DNA of 18,705 nt from Thermoplasmata archaeon (GCA_021162305.1 JAGGYX010000019.1:1-18705); one strand, 5' to 3'. Shown: positions 1 to 8,550, numbered from the stretch's first letter. The notes: generated by a model not told the origin, from the letters alone. Made by a program: numbers and translations.

Positions 1-1866
1 TACTTCTTCCAATGCCTCAATAATTCAATTTACAATTGTAACATCACGGACAATACATGGGATGGCATTGGATACAGCAGTTCTGAATATAATCATATCT
101 ATAACTGCAGTATCGTGGACAATGGCTGGAGCGGTATTGAACTAAGTGTTTCAAACAATAATTCAATTCACGATTGTAACGTAAGTAACAATGATAAGCA
201 TGGCATCTATCTATGGAAATCGCACAATAATTCCATCCATGATAACAACATATCCTATAATGGAAAGCATGGAGCATATGTGTATTCTTCATCCAACAAT
301 AGTTTGTCCAACAATGTTTTGATGCATAACGGCATCGGAGGGGGAATATATACTACAAACTCAAGCAATGGAAATATCTTGGAGAAGAATATTGCCTCAT
401 ACAATGGATGGTCAGGAATTGAGTTGAAAAATGCTTCGAACAATAATGTTGTTAGAGATAATAACATAAGCAACAATGAACATGCTGGAATATGGGTTTA
501 TGGCTCGGATAATAACACCATATTCAATAATACTGTTAGAGAGAATAATAGATCTGGGATTGAGCTAAAATACGGCTCGGAACACAATAAAGTGGAAAAT
601 AATAACATAAGCAATAATGAACATGCTGGAATCTACATTTATGCATCAAGTGAAAATAGAATCCTGAGTAATAATGTTACTTTAAATAAATGGTCTGGAA
701 TTGAGCTGAATGATGGCTCATGCAACAACATCGTCAGAAATAACAGTGTAGACTCAAGCGATCATTCCGGAATATGGATTCATAATTCATGTAATAACAC
801 CATATCAAATAACATCGTCACAAATAATGGATGGCAGGGAATTGACTTAAACAGCAATGCAAATAATAATATCCTTAAAAACAATACTGTGAATTACAAT
901 CATGTTTCTGGAATTTATCTTTCATTATCATCCAATAACACGATAACAAACACTACAGCAATGAGCAATGCTGTATATGCTTTCTATTCCGATAACCACA
1001 GCAAAAATAATTCCATAAATAACATGACCATAGCGAGCTATCCAACAAAAATATCATTCGTCTATGGAAATGGAATAGCATTGAAGGGAGTAAATGAAAG
1101 CTTGCCTGAAAATGATGGATTGCTACCCATTAACAAATTTGTGAATATCAGCAACATAACAGCAAGCTCATGGATAAACATAACATTTTATTACAGCGAA
1201 GAAGACATAGCAAATGTAAATGAAAGCACTCTTGCTTTATATGAATGGAATGGAAGCAAATGGAATGAAGTTGAATCAAATCTTGACATGGAAAACAATA
1301 CAATAAATGCAAATATAACAGCGTTTAGCATATATGGAATATTTGGAGAGTTGAATTATTCATATACACTGCATAAAGGATGGAATTTGATTACTGTGCC
1401 TATAAATGTAACATGGCATGCCTATGATTTGGCATCATTTATAAACCAACAATATGGTGGAGCAATATGCACAACAATTGTCATGCTATCTAATCAACGC
1501 CATATAGGATGGGTTTCAGCAATGCCAGATTTAAATAACTTTAGTGTTAAACCTGGCATAGGCTACTGGGTTTTTGTAAGCAGCAATGTAACAATAACAT
1601 GGCAAGGGAAACTTGCAGATGTTGACATAGAATTGCATCCCGGCTACAATCTCATAGGATGGACTTCATTGCAGAAAGGAAATGCAAGCGTTGCATTGCA
1701 TAAAATAAAGAAGGCAAGCATGGCAATAACATGGAATGAAATCATGCATGAATATGAGATATATATGAAGACGCCGTGGGGATATCATGGAGATAATTTT
1801 GCTTTGCCAATAGGCAAGGGATTCTATGTATATTGCACGGCAAGCGATAAATGGTATGGAAGCTAA
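1..1866 (+). CDS. NosD-like right-handed parallel beta-helix surface protein, 3' part (5' end outside window)
   Basis: The frame is open from base 1, so the true start lies upstream; 621 residues are visible. The first ~320 residues are a ladder of 22-24-residue coils rich in Asn, with the recurring pattern N-x-I-x-x-N-N followed by SGIEL or HAGIW. This is typical of the NosD/pectate-lyase-like beta-helix families found in secreted archaeal proteins. The helix is followed by a small beta-rich region (about residues 370-450). The C-terminal part carries two related segments, GWNLITVP...GYWVFV and GYNLIGWT...GFYVY. Asn-x-Ser/Thr sequons are very dense, which would fit N-glycosylation outside the cell. 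No C-terminal membrane helix or sorting motif is seen. The exact role (adhesin, sugar binding or cell-surface coat) cannot be told. The gene is convergent with the cupin gene, and a T-rich stretch lies between them. Confidence 0.85.
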   Translation, partial: YFFQCLNNSIYNCNITDNTWDGIGYSSSEYNHIYNCSIVDNGWSGIELSVSNNNSIHDCNVSNNDKHGIYLWKSHNNSIHDNNISYNGKHGAYVYSSSNNSLSNNVLMHNGIGGGIYTTNSSNGNILEKNIASYNGWSGIELKNASNNNVVRDNNISNNEHAGIWVYGSDNNTIFNNTVRENNRSGIELKYGSEHNKVENNNISNNEHAGIYIYASSENRILSNNVTLNKWSGIELNDGSCNNIVRNNSVDSSDHSGIWIHNSCNNTISNNIVTNNGWQGIDLNSNANNNILKNNTVNYNHVSGIYLSLSSNNTITNTTAMSNAVYAFYSDNHSKNNSINNMTIASYPTKISFVYGNGIALKGVNESLPENDGLLPINKFVNISNITASSWINITFYYSEEDIANVNESTLALYEWNGSKWNEVESNLDMENNTINANITAFSIYGIFGELNYSYTLHKGWNLITVPINVTWHAYDLASFINQQYGGAICTTIVMLSNQRHIGWVSAMPDLNNFSVKPGIGYWVFVSSNVTITWQGKLADVDIELHPGYNLIGWTSLQKGNASVALHKIKKASMAITWNEIMHEYEIYMKTPWGYHGDNFALPIGKGFYVYCTASDKWYGS

Positions 1867-1869
1867 ACC

Positions 1870-1890
1870 CTCTTTTTCTTTTTATTTTTT
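1870..1890 (+). terminator. T-rich transcription terminator of the beta-helix gene
   Basis: Right after the stop codon the plus strand reads as three T-runs (T5, T5, T6) separated by single other bases or a C. Oligo-T tracts without a hairpin are the usual archaeal intrinsic termination signal, and U-rich tracts are also what aCPSF1/FttA uses. The site lies in the short gap before the convergent cupin gene. Confidence 0.6.
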
Positions 1891-1899
1891 GCGTTAAAA

Positions 1900-2241
1900 T
1901 CAATCCTTATACGGAATTATGCACAAAAATTTCCATGGCTTATTTCCATTATTTTTATACCAGTGTGGGACATCTGGTTCGATATATAAAAAATCGCCTT
2001 CTTTTGCTTCCTTTTCCTCATCGCAACATCCTATAATTCCACTTCCTTCCAAAATGAATATTTCATGTTCCCATGGATGCTGGTGGCGTGGAATTTTTCC
2101 GCTTGGCTCGATGGTAAAGAGGCGCATTGCATAGTTGGCAGCACCGTGCTCTTTGGTTATGAGCCACTGAATCCATGTTTTCTCTGCTCCTTCCATCTCG
2201 ACCATTTCTTTCTTAACATTTTCAATATTGTTGTGATACAT
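1900..2241 (-). CDS. small single-domain cupin protein
   Basis: A 113-residue protein starting MYHNNIENVKK. Both cupin motifs are visible: motif 1 has HQHPWEHE followed by ILEG (metal ligands His, His, Glu), and motif 2 has GDFLYIEPDVPH, whose His would be the last metal ligand. It matches the stand-alone cupin-2 proteins common in archaea. Known members include isomerases, dioxygenases and sugar-binding proteins, so the substrate cannot be assigned. The open frame extends upstream to 2325, but that would overlap the preceding gene by 43 bases. The ATG at 2241 is preferred because a TATA-like element is centred near 2266, about 25 bases away, and family members begin a few residues before the KTWIQWLI strand. 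Confidence 0.82.
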   Translation of the reverse strand: MYHNNIENVKKEMVEMEGAEKTWIQWLITKEHGAANYAMRLFTIEPSGKIPRHQHPWEHEIFILEGSGIIGCCDEEKEAKEGDFLYIEPDVPHWYKNNGNKPWKFLCIIPYKD

Positions 2242-2260
2242 GCTATGGTATTCTTTTTCA

Positions 2261-2270
2261 AAATTTAATA
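2261..2270 (-). promoter_or_regulatory. TATA-like element for the cupin gene
   Basis: On the minus strand this reads TATTAAATTT, centred about 25 bases before the ATG at 2241. That is the spacing expected for a leaderless archaeal transcript. It lies in the gap after the lipoprotein gene. Confidence 0.45.
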
Positions 2271-2282
2271 CTTGTGGAGAGC

Positions 2283-2732
2283 TTAATTTTCTACATTGAC
2301 CTGTGTTTGAACCAAGGCAATCCACGGACTGGATTCTGGGGCACCCTCATAAGTTGCTGATACACCAATGCCATATACTCCATTTTCAACTTTTGTTGTA
2401 TCCAATAAAATCTGCTGTCCTTCATATGGATTATTTATCCATTGAATTATTACATTCGAGTTGTTATATAAATCGCCGCTAAAACCCTGGGGCACCATTG
2501 AAACAAGTATTTTTGTTGCTTTTGATGGTATTTTTTCAAGTTCCACCGTTATCACACCATTAACCTTTGTTTCATTTGTAGGAAATATTTTTACCTCGAG
2601 CCCATTATTTGAAAGATTTATTTCTGTTTTAGCGACATGCTCTTCCTGCCCTTTTTCAAAACACCCATTCATGAAAGCAATGCCAAGAATTACAATCACA
2701 ATTAGAATACTCTTTTCACATGGAGTACCCAT
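2283..2732 (-). CDS. putative secreted lipoprotein of unknown function
   Basis: I do not recognise a family. From the ATG at 2732 the protein has 149 residues. It has a short charged start, a hydrophobic stretch (SILIVIVILGIAFM, about residues 8-21) and then NGC with Cys24, which looks like a lipobox, so it is probably exported and anchored by a lipid on that Cys. The rest is about 120 residues with a beta-rich pattern, possibly an immunoglobulin-like fold (KVNGVITVELEKIP near the start, VYGIGVSATYEG near the end), but this is inference. An in-frame TTG at 2744 would add four residues. I prefer ATG 2732 because a TATA-like element is centred near 2756. It follows adkA by about 40 bases and precedes the cupin gene. 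Confidence 0.7.
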   Translation of the reverse strand: MGTPCEKSILIVIVILGIAFMNGCFEKGQEEHVAKTEINLSNNGLEVKIFPTNETKVNGVITVELEKIPSKATKILVSMVPQGFSGDLYNNSNVIIQWINNPYEGQQILLDTTKVENGVYGIGVSATYEGAPESSPWIALVQTQVNVEN

Positions 2733-2751
2733 GAAATTAATCAATTTATGG

Positions 2752-2760
2752 CTTAAATAG
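2752..2760 (-). promoter_or_regulatory. TATA-like element for the lipoprotein gene
   Basis: The minus strand reads CTATTTAAG, centred 24 bases before the ATG at 2732. This suggests that the lipoprotein gene has its own start of transcription rather than depending only on read-through from the ribosomal protein cluster. Confidence 0.45.
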
Positions 2761-2770
2761 ATTTCGTTTT

Positions 2771-3319
2771 TTATTCCAGTGCTTTTATCATTTCTTCTGC
2801 TGCCGCCTCCAGTCTGCCTTGCCTGTTTTTTATTATTTTTAGAGTTGCTCCAGTCAGGACAGCATAGCTCATTCCTGCTATCCTGTTCATGAGCTGATGT
2901 TCTTCCATGCTCGCTGCACTTTCTTCGTCTCTCACCCTTATATCAGCGTCTTTTTTCCGCCTTTCCATAATTTCTTCTGGATTTGCTTCTATAAGTATTA
3001 TTCTACTTGGCTTCAAAATAGAAAGAACATCATATGGCAATCCCGGAAGATAACCGAATGGCGTCTTAATTGTGCAATGTGTGTCAACGATGGCATTGCC
3101 AAGCTTTGCAATTCTTTTTGCAGCTTCAATTTGCATCTCTCTCTGCATTTCATAGGGTAACTTTCTCAACTCATCTCTATGTTCAACAAGCTTTCTTTCT
3201 TTTGCAATCTTGAATATCTCATCTCCATAGTTTACTACTTTATATTCCCTTTTCTTTAGAACTTCATTCATAACTGTTGTTTTTCCAGCTCCCGGTATTC
3301 CAGCTACTATTGCAATCAT
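2771..3319 (-). CDS. adkA: archaeal-type adenylate kinase
   Basis: This enzyme interconverts ATP + AMP and 2 ADP in the cytoplasm. The 182-residue protein begins with a P-loop, GIPGAGKTT at residues 7-15. It continues with the NYGDEIFKIA segment, DTHCTIKTPFGYLPGLP and an Arg-rich stretch RRKKDADIRVRD near residue 125-137. These mark the archaeal AdkA family rather than bacterial Adk; length is normal. Its ATG overlaps the secY stop in an ATGA tetranucleotide, and GGGTG lies just upstream, so translation is probably coupled. secY-adkA is the usual end of this ribosomal cluster in euryarchaea. Confidence 0.95.
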   Translation of the reverse strand: MIAIVAGIPGAGKTTVMNEVLKKREYKVVNYGDEIFKIAKERKLVEHRDELRKLPYEMQREMQIEAAKRIAKLGNAIVDTHCTIKTPFGYLPGLPYDVLSILKPSRIILIEANPEEIMERRKKDADIRVRDEESAASMEEHQLMNRIAGMSYAVLTGATLKIIKNRQGRLEAAAEEMIKALE

Positions 3320-4848
3320 TCTACACCCAAGAATTTTCTTATGACAGGATGCATTTCCATTGCTTGCTCCCTTGCAATCTGCTCATAAAGCCTTATAACA
3401 ATGCCGACTGTAAGCAGTAAGCCTGTTCCAGTTGTATTGCCGACTGTTCCAATTAAATTGGCAACTACAGCAAGTAAGCCCACGAGGGCAGAGCTTAATA
3501 CTGTTAAAGCTGGAATATATCTTGCAAGAACTTTTTTTAGCACTCTTGGATCACGCCTGAAACCTGGAATCTGCATACCAGAGCTCTGTATCTGACGAGC
3601 TACAGCTTCAGGTCCCATATTTGTAGTTTCTATCCAGAATTTTCCAAAGAAAATGCTTCCAATTATGAAAACAGTGGCATAAACGATGATACGTAAAGCC
3701 ATCTGCCACGGTTCATGCTCGTATAAATAGGCTCGATAGCGAGGATCAATCATCGGGAAAAACCACGAATATAAGCCATTGGGTCTTGTTAGATACCACA
3801 TTAAGCCAGCAGTAGGTTGTGTCTGCCCTGGCGGATATTTTCCGAGCCACCATGCGTGCCCAAGCAAGGGTATTTTAAGGCGGTTATAGAAGAGCAATGC
3901 AAACATGTTTAGATTTGCAAGTAATGCTGCCATTAAAATAACAGGAATATTTGAAGCATACATGAGACGCAAAGGATATCTTCCTCTCGCCCCTCTAACA
4001 CGACCATGAGCGAGTGGCAATTCAACGCGAGATGATTCAGTCCATACAACAAACAGGAATATGACAGTTGTTCCAATTAAAGCAACAACAGGATTTGGAG
4101 GGGTGATAAAAATCTTTTCGAAGCCGCCGCCTGCAAGTTGACCCAAGCTCATATGTGTTGCTAAATAGATTGTTTTTGGTATAACGCCTGTTGGAGGATT
4201 CGTAACGCTCAATGGAGCAGCACTGGAATAGGGATACCAGTTTATCGAGCCAGTTATGATTGCTGAAGATACGCCTGCAGCTATAAACATTGAAATTCCA
4301 GAGCCAATTCCCCATTTTGAAATCAGCTCATCCATCCAGAAGACAAGCATACCTCCTATCAGAAGCTGGATTATGATTATGCTTCTTGCCATTCCAGAGC
4401 CAACAGCAGCTTCAAAAGCCGAGCTTGGTCTTAAATAACCAAATACCTGAGGAACTGCTTCCACCAAAATCATTATCACAACAAGAATTTTCTGAAATCC
4501 CTGATACAGAGCTCTATCTTCTTCATCCTGCAAATCAAGCTTTATCAATTTTGCTCCAACAAAAAGCTGCAATATGATGGATGCTGTCACAATTGGTCCT
4601 ATTCCAAGGTGAACAATGCTCCCGCTGGCGCCAGCCATGATGGCGCGATAGCCAGAAAACATGTCAATGCTTGTTGGATCGAGACCATATATGAGAGTTT
4701 GTGTCATTATGTAATACAATACAAGCATCAAACCAGTCCAAAGTAGCTTTTTCTTGAAATGAACATGCCCTTTTGGCTTTTTAATTGCTGGCCATCTCTC
4801 AACGAGAGGTTTGAAGATGTAAAGCTTGCTCTTTTCCTCTTCTGCCAT
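3316..4848 (-). CDS. secY: preprotein translocase subunit SecY
   Basis: The 510-residue polytopic membrane protein is the pore of the Sec translocon, which exports unfolded proteins and inserts membrane proteins. A cytosolic N-terminus (about 35 residues) is followed by a first membrane helix near residues 36-54, the plug region with TSIDMFSGYRAI, and the second helix GIGPIVTASIILQLFVG. Ten hydrophobic segments fit the family. A long cytosolic loop with SSRVELPLAHGRVRGARGRYPLRL is the conserved ribosome-binding loop. Length is slightly above the common archaeal size, mainly because of an extracellular loop (about residues 328-380). It starts one base after the uL15 stop and overlaps adkA. Confidence 0.97.
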   Translation of the reverse strand: MAEEEKSKLYIFKPLVERWPAIKKPKGHVHFKKKLLWTGLMLVLYYIMTQTLIYGLDPTSIDMFSGYRAIMAGASGSIVHLGIGPIVTASIILQLFVGAKLIKLDLQDEEDRALYQGFQKILVVIMILVEAVPQVFGYLRPSSAFEAAVGSGMARSIIIIQLLIGGMLVFWMDELISKWGIGSGISMFIAAGVSSAIITGSINWYPYSSAAPLSVTNPPTGVIPKTIYLATHMSLGQLAGGGFEKIFITPPNPVVALIGTTVIFLFVVWTESSRVELPLAHGRVRGARGRYPLRLMYASNIPVILMAALLANLNMFALLFYNRLKIPLLGHAWWLGKYPPGQTQPTAGLMWYLTRPNGLYSWFFPMIDPRYRAYLYEHEPWQMALRIIVYATVFIIGSIFFGKFWIETTNMGPEAVARQIQSSGMQIPGFRRDPRVLKKVLARYIPALTVLSSALVGLLAVVANLIGTVGNTTGTGLLLTVGIVIRLYEQIAREQAMEMHPVIRKFLGVE

Positions 4849-4849
4849 T

Positions 4850-5209
4850 TTATCCCGTTATAACCTCGCCTCCAGCATTTTTTATTTTTTCTATTGCTCT
4901 TTTACTTGCTTCTTTAACATGAACTTTTATTGCCCTATTTATGAATCCAGAGCCAAGTAACTTGTCATATCCAAGTTCAGTTAAGTTAATTTCATCTCCA
5001 TCAAGATAATTTAGTTCCTCGACATTTATTGTTTTAGCCTGTCTAACAACGCCATGCCTTGTGAAACCATGGCGACCCCACCTCCATTTCAAATGTTTGT
5101 GCTTTCCGGCAAGACCAACACCTCCTTTATTTCCTGCCCCCCTCGCCTTTTTTTTGAAACCATGACCACACGTCTTTGAACCACGCATTTTTTTTGTCTT
5201 TTGCCTCAT
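4850..5209 (-). CDS. rpl15: large-subunit ribosomal protein uL15
   Basis: The 119-residue basic protein begins MRQKTKKMRGSKTCGHG and has the Gly/Lys/Arg-rich tail GAGNKGGVGLAGKHKH that threads into 23S rRNA, then a globular part (TINVEELNYL, ELGYDKLLGSG, AGGEV). It is shorter than the roughly 145 residues of most archaeal uL15; the missing part is the loop after KHKH that normally reads like YDPxxFGK. The start overlaps the uL30 stop as ATGA, with GGAGG five bases upstream, which settles the start. It lies between uL30 and SecY, as in other euryarchaea. Confidence 0.95.
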   Translation of the reverse strand: MRQKTKKMRGSKTCGHGFKKKARGAGNKGGVGLAGKHKHLKWRWGRHGFTRHGVVRQAKTINVEELNYLDGDEINLTELGYDKLLGSGFINRAIKVHVKEASKRAIEKIKNAGGEVITG

Positions 5210-5604
5210 ATCATCCTCCTTACTAATTCATTTATTGCATCGCCTCTATATCCCGCTGACCCTCCCATACTGAATGGTTTTTTAATACTTTTGTAACCCT
5301 TGCGGGGCGGATGCAAACGAATACAGGGATTCGTTATGTCTTTTAATTTTACCCCTTCTTTAAGCTTTTTTATTGCCTCCTCAACATTCTCAACGCCATT
5401 TCTTTTTAGCAACAATGCAAGAGTTTCATCGCTTGCTTCTCCCCATGTCACATAATCTTTAACTTTCTGCAACATTCCTTTATAGCTTGGCGTTTCAGGA
5501 ATGATTGTGCAGCTATTGATGCGAAGCAGATTAAGCATTTTAAGTGTATCCCTTATCTCTCTCCTTGCTCCTATTGTTCCTCTTATTCTTATAACAGCAT
5601 ACAT
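5206..5604 (-). CDS. rpl30: large-subunit ribosomal protein uL30
   Basis: The 132-residue protein starts [20 protein letters not shown]. The N-terminal ferredoxin-like uL30 domain (IRGTIG, LNLLRINSCTIIPET) is followed by the archaeal/eukaryotic extension with RLHPPRKGYKSIKKPFSMGGSAGYRG, so it is the long archaeal form, not the ~60-residue bacterial one. It binds 23S rRNA. The ATG overlaps the uS5 stop as TAATG with GGAGGG ahead of it, a strong ribosome binding site. Confidence 0.95.
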   Translation of the reverse strand: MYAVIRIRGTIGARREIRDTLKMLNLLRINSCTIIPETPSYKGMLQKVKDYVTWGEASDETLALLLKRNGVENVEEAIKKLKEGVKLKDITNPCIRLHPPRKGYKSIKKPFSMGGSAGYRGDAINELVRRMI

Positions 5605-6233
5605 TATGACCCTCCGATCTGCTTCCTCATCTCTTCAGGCGGCTTATATATGGCAGTATTTTTCAGGGCATTGTAAACAGCCTTGGCATAGTTTATTGTC
5701 GTCCTTGTCTCACCCTTCGTAACCCCCCATACATCACGAATTCCAGCAAGCCCCAAAACAACTTTGGCAACATTTCCAACAGCCAAGCCAACGCCACGAG
5801 GCGCCGGCTTCAATATAACACGAACGCTTCCACTTTTTCCTTCCACTTTAAATGGCAAACTGTGAGGCATTCCGCAGCCACATTCCCATGAGCCGCAGCC
5901 CCGTTTCACTTCTATTATATTCAACTTTGCATTATCAACTGCCTTTCTTATAGCCATTCCAACTTCCTTGTCCTTTGCTATGCCTATGCCGACGAATCCA
6001 TCTTTATTGCCAACTGCAACAACAACCCTGAATTTTGTTCTTCTGCCAGAGTCTGTCATTCGTTGCACCATGTTCACATCCAAAACTTGGTCTTCCATTT
6101 CTGGAAGCAGAGCATCCACTATTTCAACTTCCTTTAAAGGATAGCCTGTTTTCAAGGCATCGCTCATGCTCGTTATCTCTCCTTTTGCAACAAGCTTACC
6201 AAGTCTTGTTTTTGGAATCCATTCTTCAGCCAT
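5604..6233 (-). CDS. rps5: small-subunit ribosomal protein uS5
   Basis: The 209-residue protein has the N-terminal archaeal extension (about 45 residues), then the S5 double-stranded-RNA-binding fold: [28 protein letters not shown], followed by the C-terminal domain with [26 protein letters not shown]. uS5 helps shape the mRNA entry channel and decoding accuracy. It overlaps the end of the uL18 gene by eight bases and has GAGG a few bases before the ATG. Confidence 0.96.
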   Translation of the reverse strand: MAEEWIPKTRLGKLVAKGEITSMSDALKTGYPLKEVEIVDALLPEMEDQVLDVNMVQRMTDSGRRTKFRVVVAVGNKDGFVGIGIAKDKEVGMAIRKAVDNAKLNIIEVKRGCGSWECGCGMPHSLPFKVEGKSGSVRVILKPAPRGVGLAVGNVAKVVLGLAGIRDVWGVTKGETRTTINYAKAVYNALKNTAIYKPPEEMRKQIGGS

Positions 6234-6711
6234 ATTCTTCCTCTATTTTTTTCTTTACTTCTTCAACTTTTTCAGCCAAGCTTTCATCAATATGCTTCCC
6301 ATAGATGCGAGCATCGGATGGAATAACATCTTCACCATAAGGAACATCTATTCCAGCATCTGCAACTCCTTTCAATGCAGCGAAAACACGGGCTCCTTTC
6401 CTTGGAGCATGCAATCCTATGTCCAGAATACCCTCTTTTATTCCCTTTTTCAATGCTTTCTTTCCAGCAATATAACCAGTTAAATAGGCAGATGGTGTAT
6501 TTGAAAAGCTATTATTCCATCCATATTTTTTTAACTCACTTGAAATTGAGGATGTTACAATTCTGTCTCCATTTGTTTCATATAAAGCGAACTGGACACG
6601 CATGTATTTATTCGATTTCCTTACGACTATGCGGGGCTTTTTTGATTTAAGCAAAGCAAGACGTTTTCTGTAATTTGTTTTTCCTTCCTTCCTTCTTCTA
6701 AACATTTTCAT
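6226..6711 (-). CDS. rpl18: large-subunit ribosomal protein uL18
   Basis: The 161-residue protein binds 5S rRNA in the central protuberance. It has the basic N-terminus ([20 protein letters not shown]), the [11 protein letters not shown] strand and the [26 protein letters not shown] segment typical of archaeal uL18. The start at 6711 (MKM...) lies 9 bases after GGAG; an alternative Met two codons later is possible but further from that site. It overlaps the end of eL19 by 14 bases. Confidence 0.95.
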   Translation of the reverse strand: MKMFRRRKEGKTNYRKRLALLKSKKPRIVVRKSNKYMRVQFALYETNGDRIVTSSISSELKKYGWNNSFSNTPSAYLTGYIAGKKALKKGIKEGILDIGLHAPRKGARVFAALKGVADAGIDVPYGEDVIPSDARIYGKHIDESLAEKVEEVKKKIEEEYG

Positions 6712-7156
6712 TCTTCAACACTCCTTCCATCTCCATATGCAACTTAAGATGAGCTTTGCTCTTGAACTGCCCTCCTTTGGCACGCATATAATAACGCCTG
6801 TATGTGCTTCTATCTATTAATCCTTTTTCTTTTAGTTCCCTGAGATAAGCTCTTATGGGGCGTATTGTCTGAATCCATCTTCTCTTGCGGGGCAATCTTG
6901 CTGTGGCTTTTCCTTTTCTTGAACCATGTCCCTTGCGGCGACCCTTGGCTTTTTGCATCATTCTTTTTCTTATTCTCCCTCTCGAATTTCCCCTCTTTTT
7001 CCTTGCCTTTATTAAGCCCTGTCTTATTAAATTCTCAACATCTCTTCTTGTAACAGCTTTTGAAATCTCTTCTATTTCCTCTGGATTCATATATACGCGA
7101 TTCTCGCCGCATTTTAGCAACTGGGCAGCCAACCTGCGTTGCATTCTCAAATCCAT
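6698..7156 (-). CDS. rpl19e: large-subunit ribosomal protein eL19
   Basis: The protein of about 152 residues starts MDLRMQRRLAAQLLKCGENRV, the usual start of archaeal eL19. It has a long basic middle (RKGHGSRKGKATARLPRKRRW) and a helical C-terminal part (YMRAKGGQFKSKAHL). It binds 23S rRNA and is found only in archaea and eukaryotes. An extra Met at 7159 would make an ATGA overlap with the eL32 stop, but GGGTG is spaced better (5 bases) for the ATG at 7156, which also matches the family start. The difference is one residue. Confidence 0.95.
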   Translation of the reverse strand: MDLRMQRRLAAQLLKCGENRVYMNPEEIEEISKAVTRRDVENLIRQGLIKARKKRGNSRGRIRKRMMQKAKGRRKGHGSRKGKATARLPRKRRWIQTIRPIRAYLRELKEKGLIDRSTYRRYYMRAKGGQFKSKAHLKLHMEMEGVLKNENV

Positions 7157-7593
7157 CATAACACCCTGTTCAATACTTTTATTCCAAGCTCGTCAGCCTT
7201 TTCAATTATTTCCATTCTCTTTTTCCTTCCAACACTATGAGCAATTCTTATTGCTTCTTTACTCGCATCTATGCCATTGAGCTGTGAGGCATTATAAACT
7301 AAAACCTCTTTAAAGCCTGATGGATGCAAACCTCTAACCAGCTTAGGCGATGAATAGCCAATTCTTACAACAGGTGGACGATATCCATAATGGCGGCGCA
7401 TCTTTGAATGTATGCCGCGAGGTCGCCTCCATGATTTATGTCGCAACTTTGCATACTGCCACCATTGTTGCCTCCTGAACCATGGCTTTTTCTTCCTTTC
7501 CTGCATTAAGCGACGAATCTCATCATCTATTGCTGCCTTTATTTTTGGCTTCATTTCCTTTTCTTTTGTTTCCTTAATTTCCTCAGCTTCCAT
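7156..7593 (-). CDS. rpl32e: large-subunit ribosomal protein eL32
   Basis: The 145-residue protein has the eL32 core: KPWFRRQQWWQYAKL, WRRPRGIHSKMRRHYGYRPP, VRIGYSSPKLVRGLHPSGF and a C-terminal Rossmann-like part ending GIKVLNRVL. A charged N-terminal extension of about 35 residues precedes the core. The open frame can start at a GTG (7602), but the ATG at 7593 is better placed, five bases after GGTGA and one base after the uL6 stop. It is archaeal/eukaryotic only and sits in its usual place between uL6 and eL19. Confidence 0.94.
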   Translation of the reverse strand: MEAEEIKETKEKEMKPKIKAAIDDEIRRLMQERKKKPWFRRQQWWQYAKLRHKSWRRPRGIHSKMRRHYGYRPPVVRIGYSSPKLVRGLHPSGFKEVLVYNASQLNGIDASKEAIRIAHSVGRKKRMEIIEKADELGIKVLNRVL

Positions 7594-7594
7594 T

Positions 7595-8131
7595 TCATTC
7601 ACCCTTGCTTACTATATATATTCCATCCTGAAATACTCTAACATCTTTATCTCTGACTTTTGTTGCAGCCTCAATGTTTGCTGCTGTCTGTCCCACTTCC
7701 TCGCGATTTATTCCTTCTATGATGACATCACTTCCTTTAACTGTAACTTTGACATTGCCAAATAACTTTGCCTTCCTTGGCGATTTCTCTCCCAAAAAAT
7801 TTTCTATTATAAATTCATTTCCCTTCACACTTGCTTTTATTGGAAAGTGTGAGTAAACGATCTTCATTTTATATGTAAAGCCCTCTGTTACGCCCTTTAT
7901 CATATTTTTTATATGACCTGCAAATGTTCCAACCAGAGCCTTTTCCTTTCTCCTTGGTAATTCAGCTCTTACTATAATCTTATTTTCTTCCTTTTTTATC
8001 TCTATCTTGGGATGATATAGCTTGCGATGCAACTTCCCTTTCGGGCCCTCTACACTCACGACTCCATTCTCAATGTTTATATTCACGCCCTCTGGTATTT
8101 CAATTTCTCTTACTTCCATTGCAACTCTCAT
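7595..8131 (-). CDS. rpl6: large-subunit ribosomal protein uL6
   Basis: The 178-residue protein has the two duplicated uL6 domains. The first has IEIPEGVNINIENGVVSVEGPKG and the second includes FLGEKSPRKAKLFGNVKVTVKG, the archaeal form of the signature. uL6 binds near the sarcin-ricin loop and the factor-binding site. The ATG at 8131 is supported by AGGTGG four bases upstream; a later Met (8119) lacks such a site. It follows the uS8 stop by eight bases. Confidence 0.96.
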   Translation of the reverse strand: MRVAMEVREIEIPEGVNINIENGVVSVEGPKGKLHRKLYHPKIEIKKEENKIIVRAELPRRKEKALVGTFAGHIKNMIKGVTEGFTYKMKIVYSHFPIKASVKGNEFIIENFLGEKSPRKAKLFGNVKVTVKGSDVIIEGINREEVGQTAANIEAATKVRDKDVRVFQDGIYIVSKGE

Positions 8132-8139
8132 TTACCCAC

Positions 8140-8529
8140 CTAATATACGTATCCAAGCAGCCTGCCTCCAATTCCCTCCTTTTTTGCTTCATATTGAGAT
8201 ATTATCCCTTTATTTGTTGAAATTATGAGAATGCCGAAGTTTTCAGCAGGCAAATAGCGAGACTCCCATTTCTCAAATTCATTTTTCTTTATCGAATAAC
8301 GAGGCTTTATAACATTACAATCATTTATATTTCCTTTTAAAATAACTTTAAACACTCCTGCCTTACCATCATCTATCCATTCAAATACTTCTATGTAGCC
8401 ATAATCCTGCATAAGCTTAAGCACTCTACCAATCAGCTTTGAAGCTGGTTTTATTGTGCATTCACGTTTGCCTACACGCTCTGCATTTTTTATCGCTGCC
8501 AATGCATTTGCCAAAGGATCGTTCAACAT
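8140..8529 (-). CDS. rps8: small-subunit ribosomal protein uS8
   Basis: The 129-residue protein starts [21 protein letters not shown], the family start, and ends with [11 protein letters not shown], the conserved uS8 C-terminus. It binds the central domain of 16S rRNA. The frame can begin six codons earlier (8547), but a TATA element centred near 8555 would then be only 8 bases away. From the ATG at 8529 it is 26 bases, the spacing for a leaderless mRNA. It is the first gene of the minus-strand cluster; uS14, uL5 and the rest of the usual upstream genes are absent. Confidence 0.95.
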   Translation of the reverse strand: MLNDPLANALAAIKNAERVGKRECTIKPASKLIGRVLKLMQDYGYIEVFEWIDDGKAGVFKVILKGNINDCNVIKPRYSIKKNEFEKWESRYLPAENFGILIISTNKGIISQYEAKKEGIGGRLLGYVY

Positions 8530-8550
8530 TTTACCCAAAATAGGCATTCA

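Noticed and set aside
115..990. CRISPR-like or satellite array in the repetitive AT-rich stretch
   Set aside because: The repeats are protein-coding beta-helix coils with varied DNA sequence and no unique spacers between identical units.
8530..8547. Upstream ATG (MPILGK) as start of uS8
   Set aside because: The TATA box would be only eight bases away; the ATG at 8529 matches the family start and the leaderless spacing.
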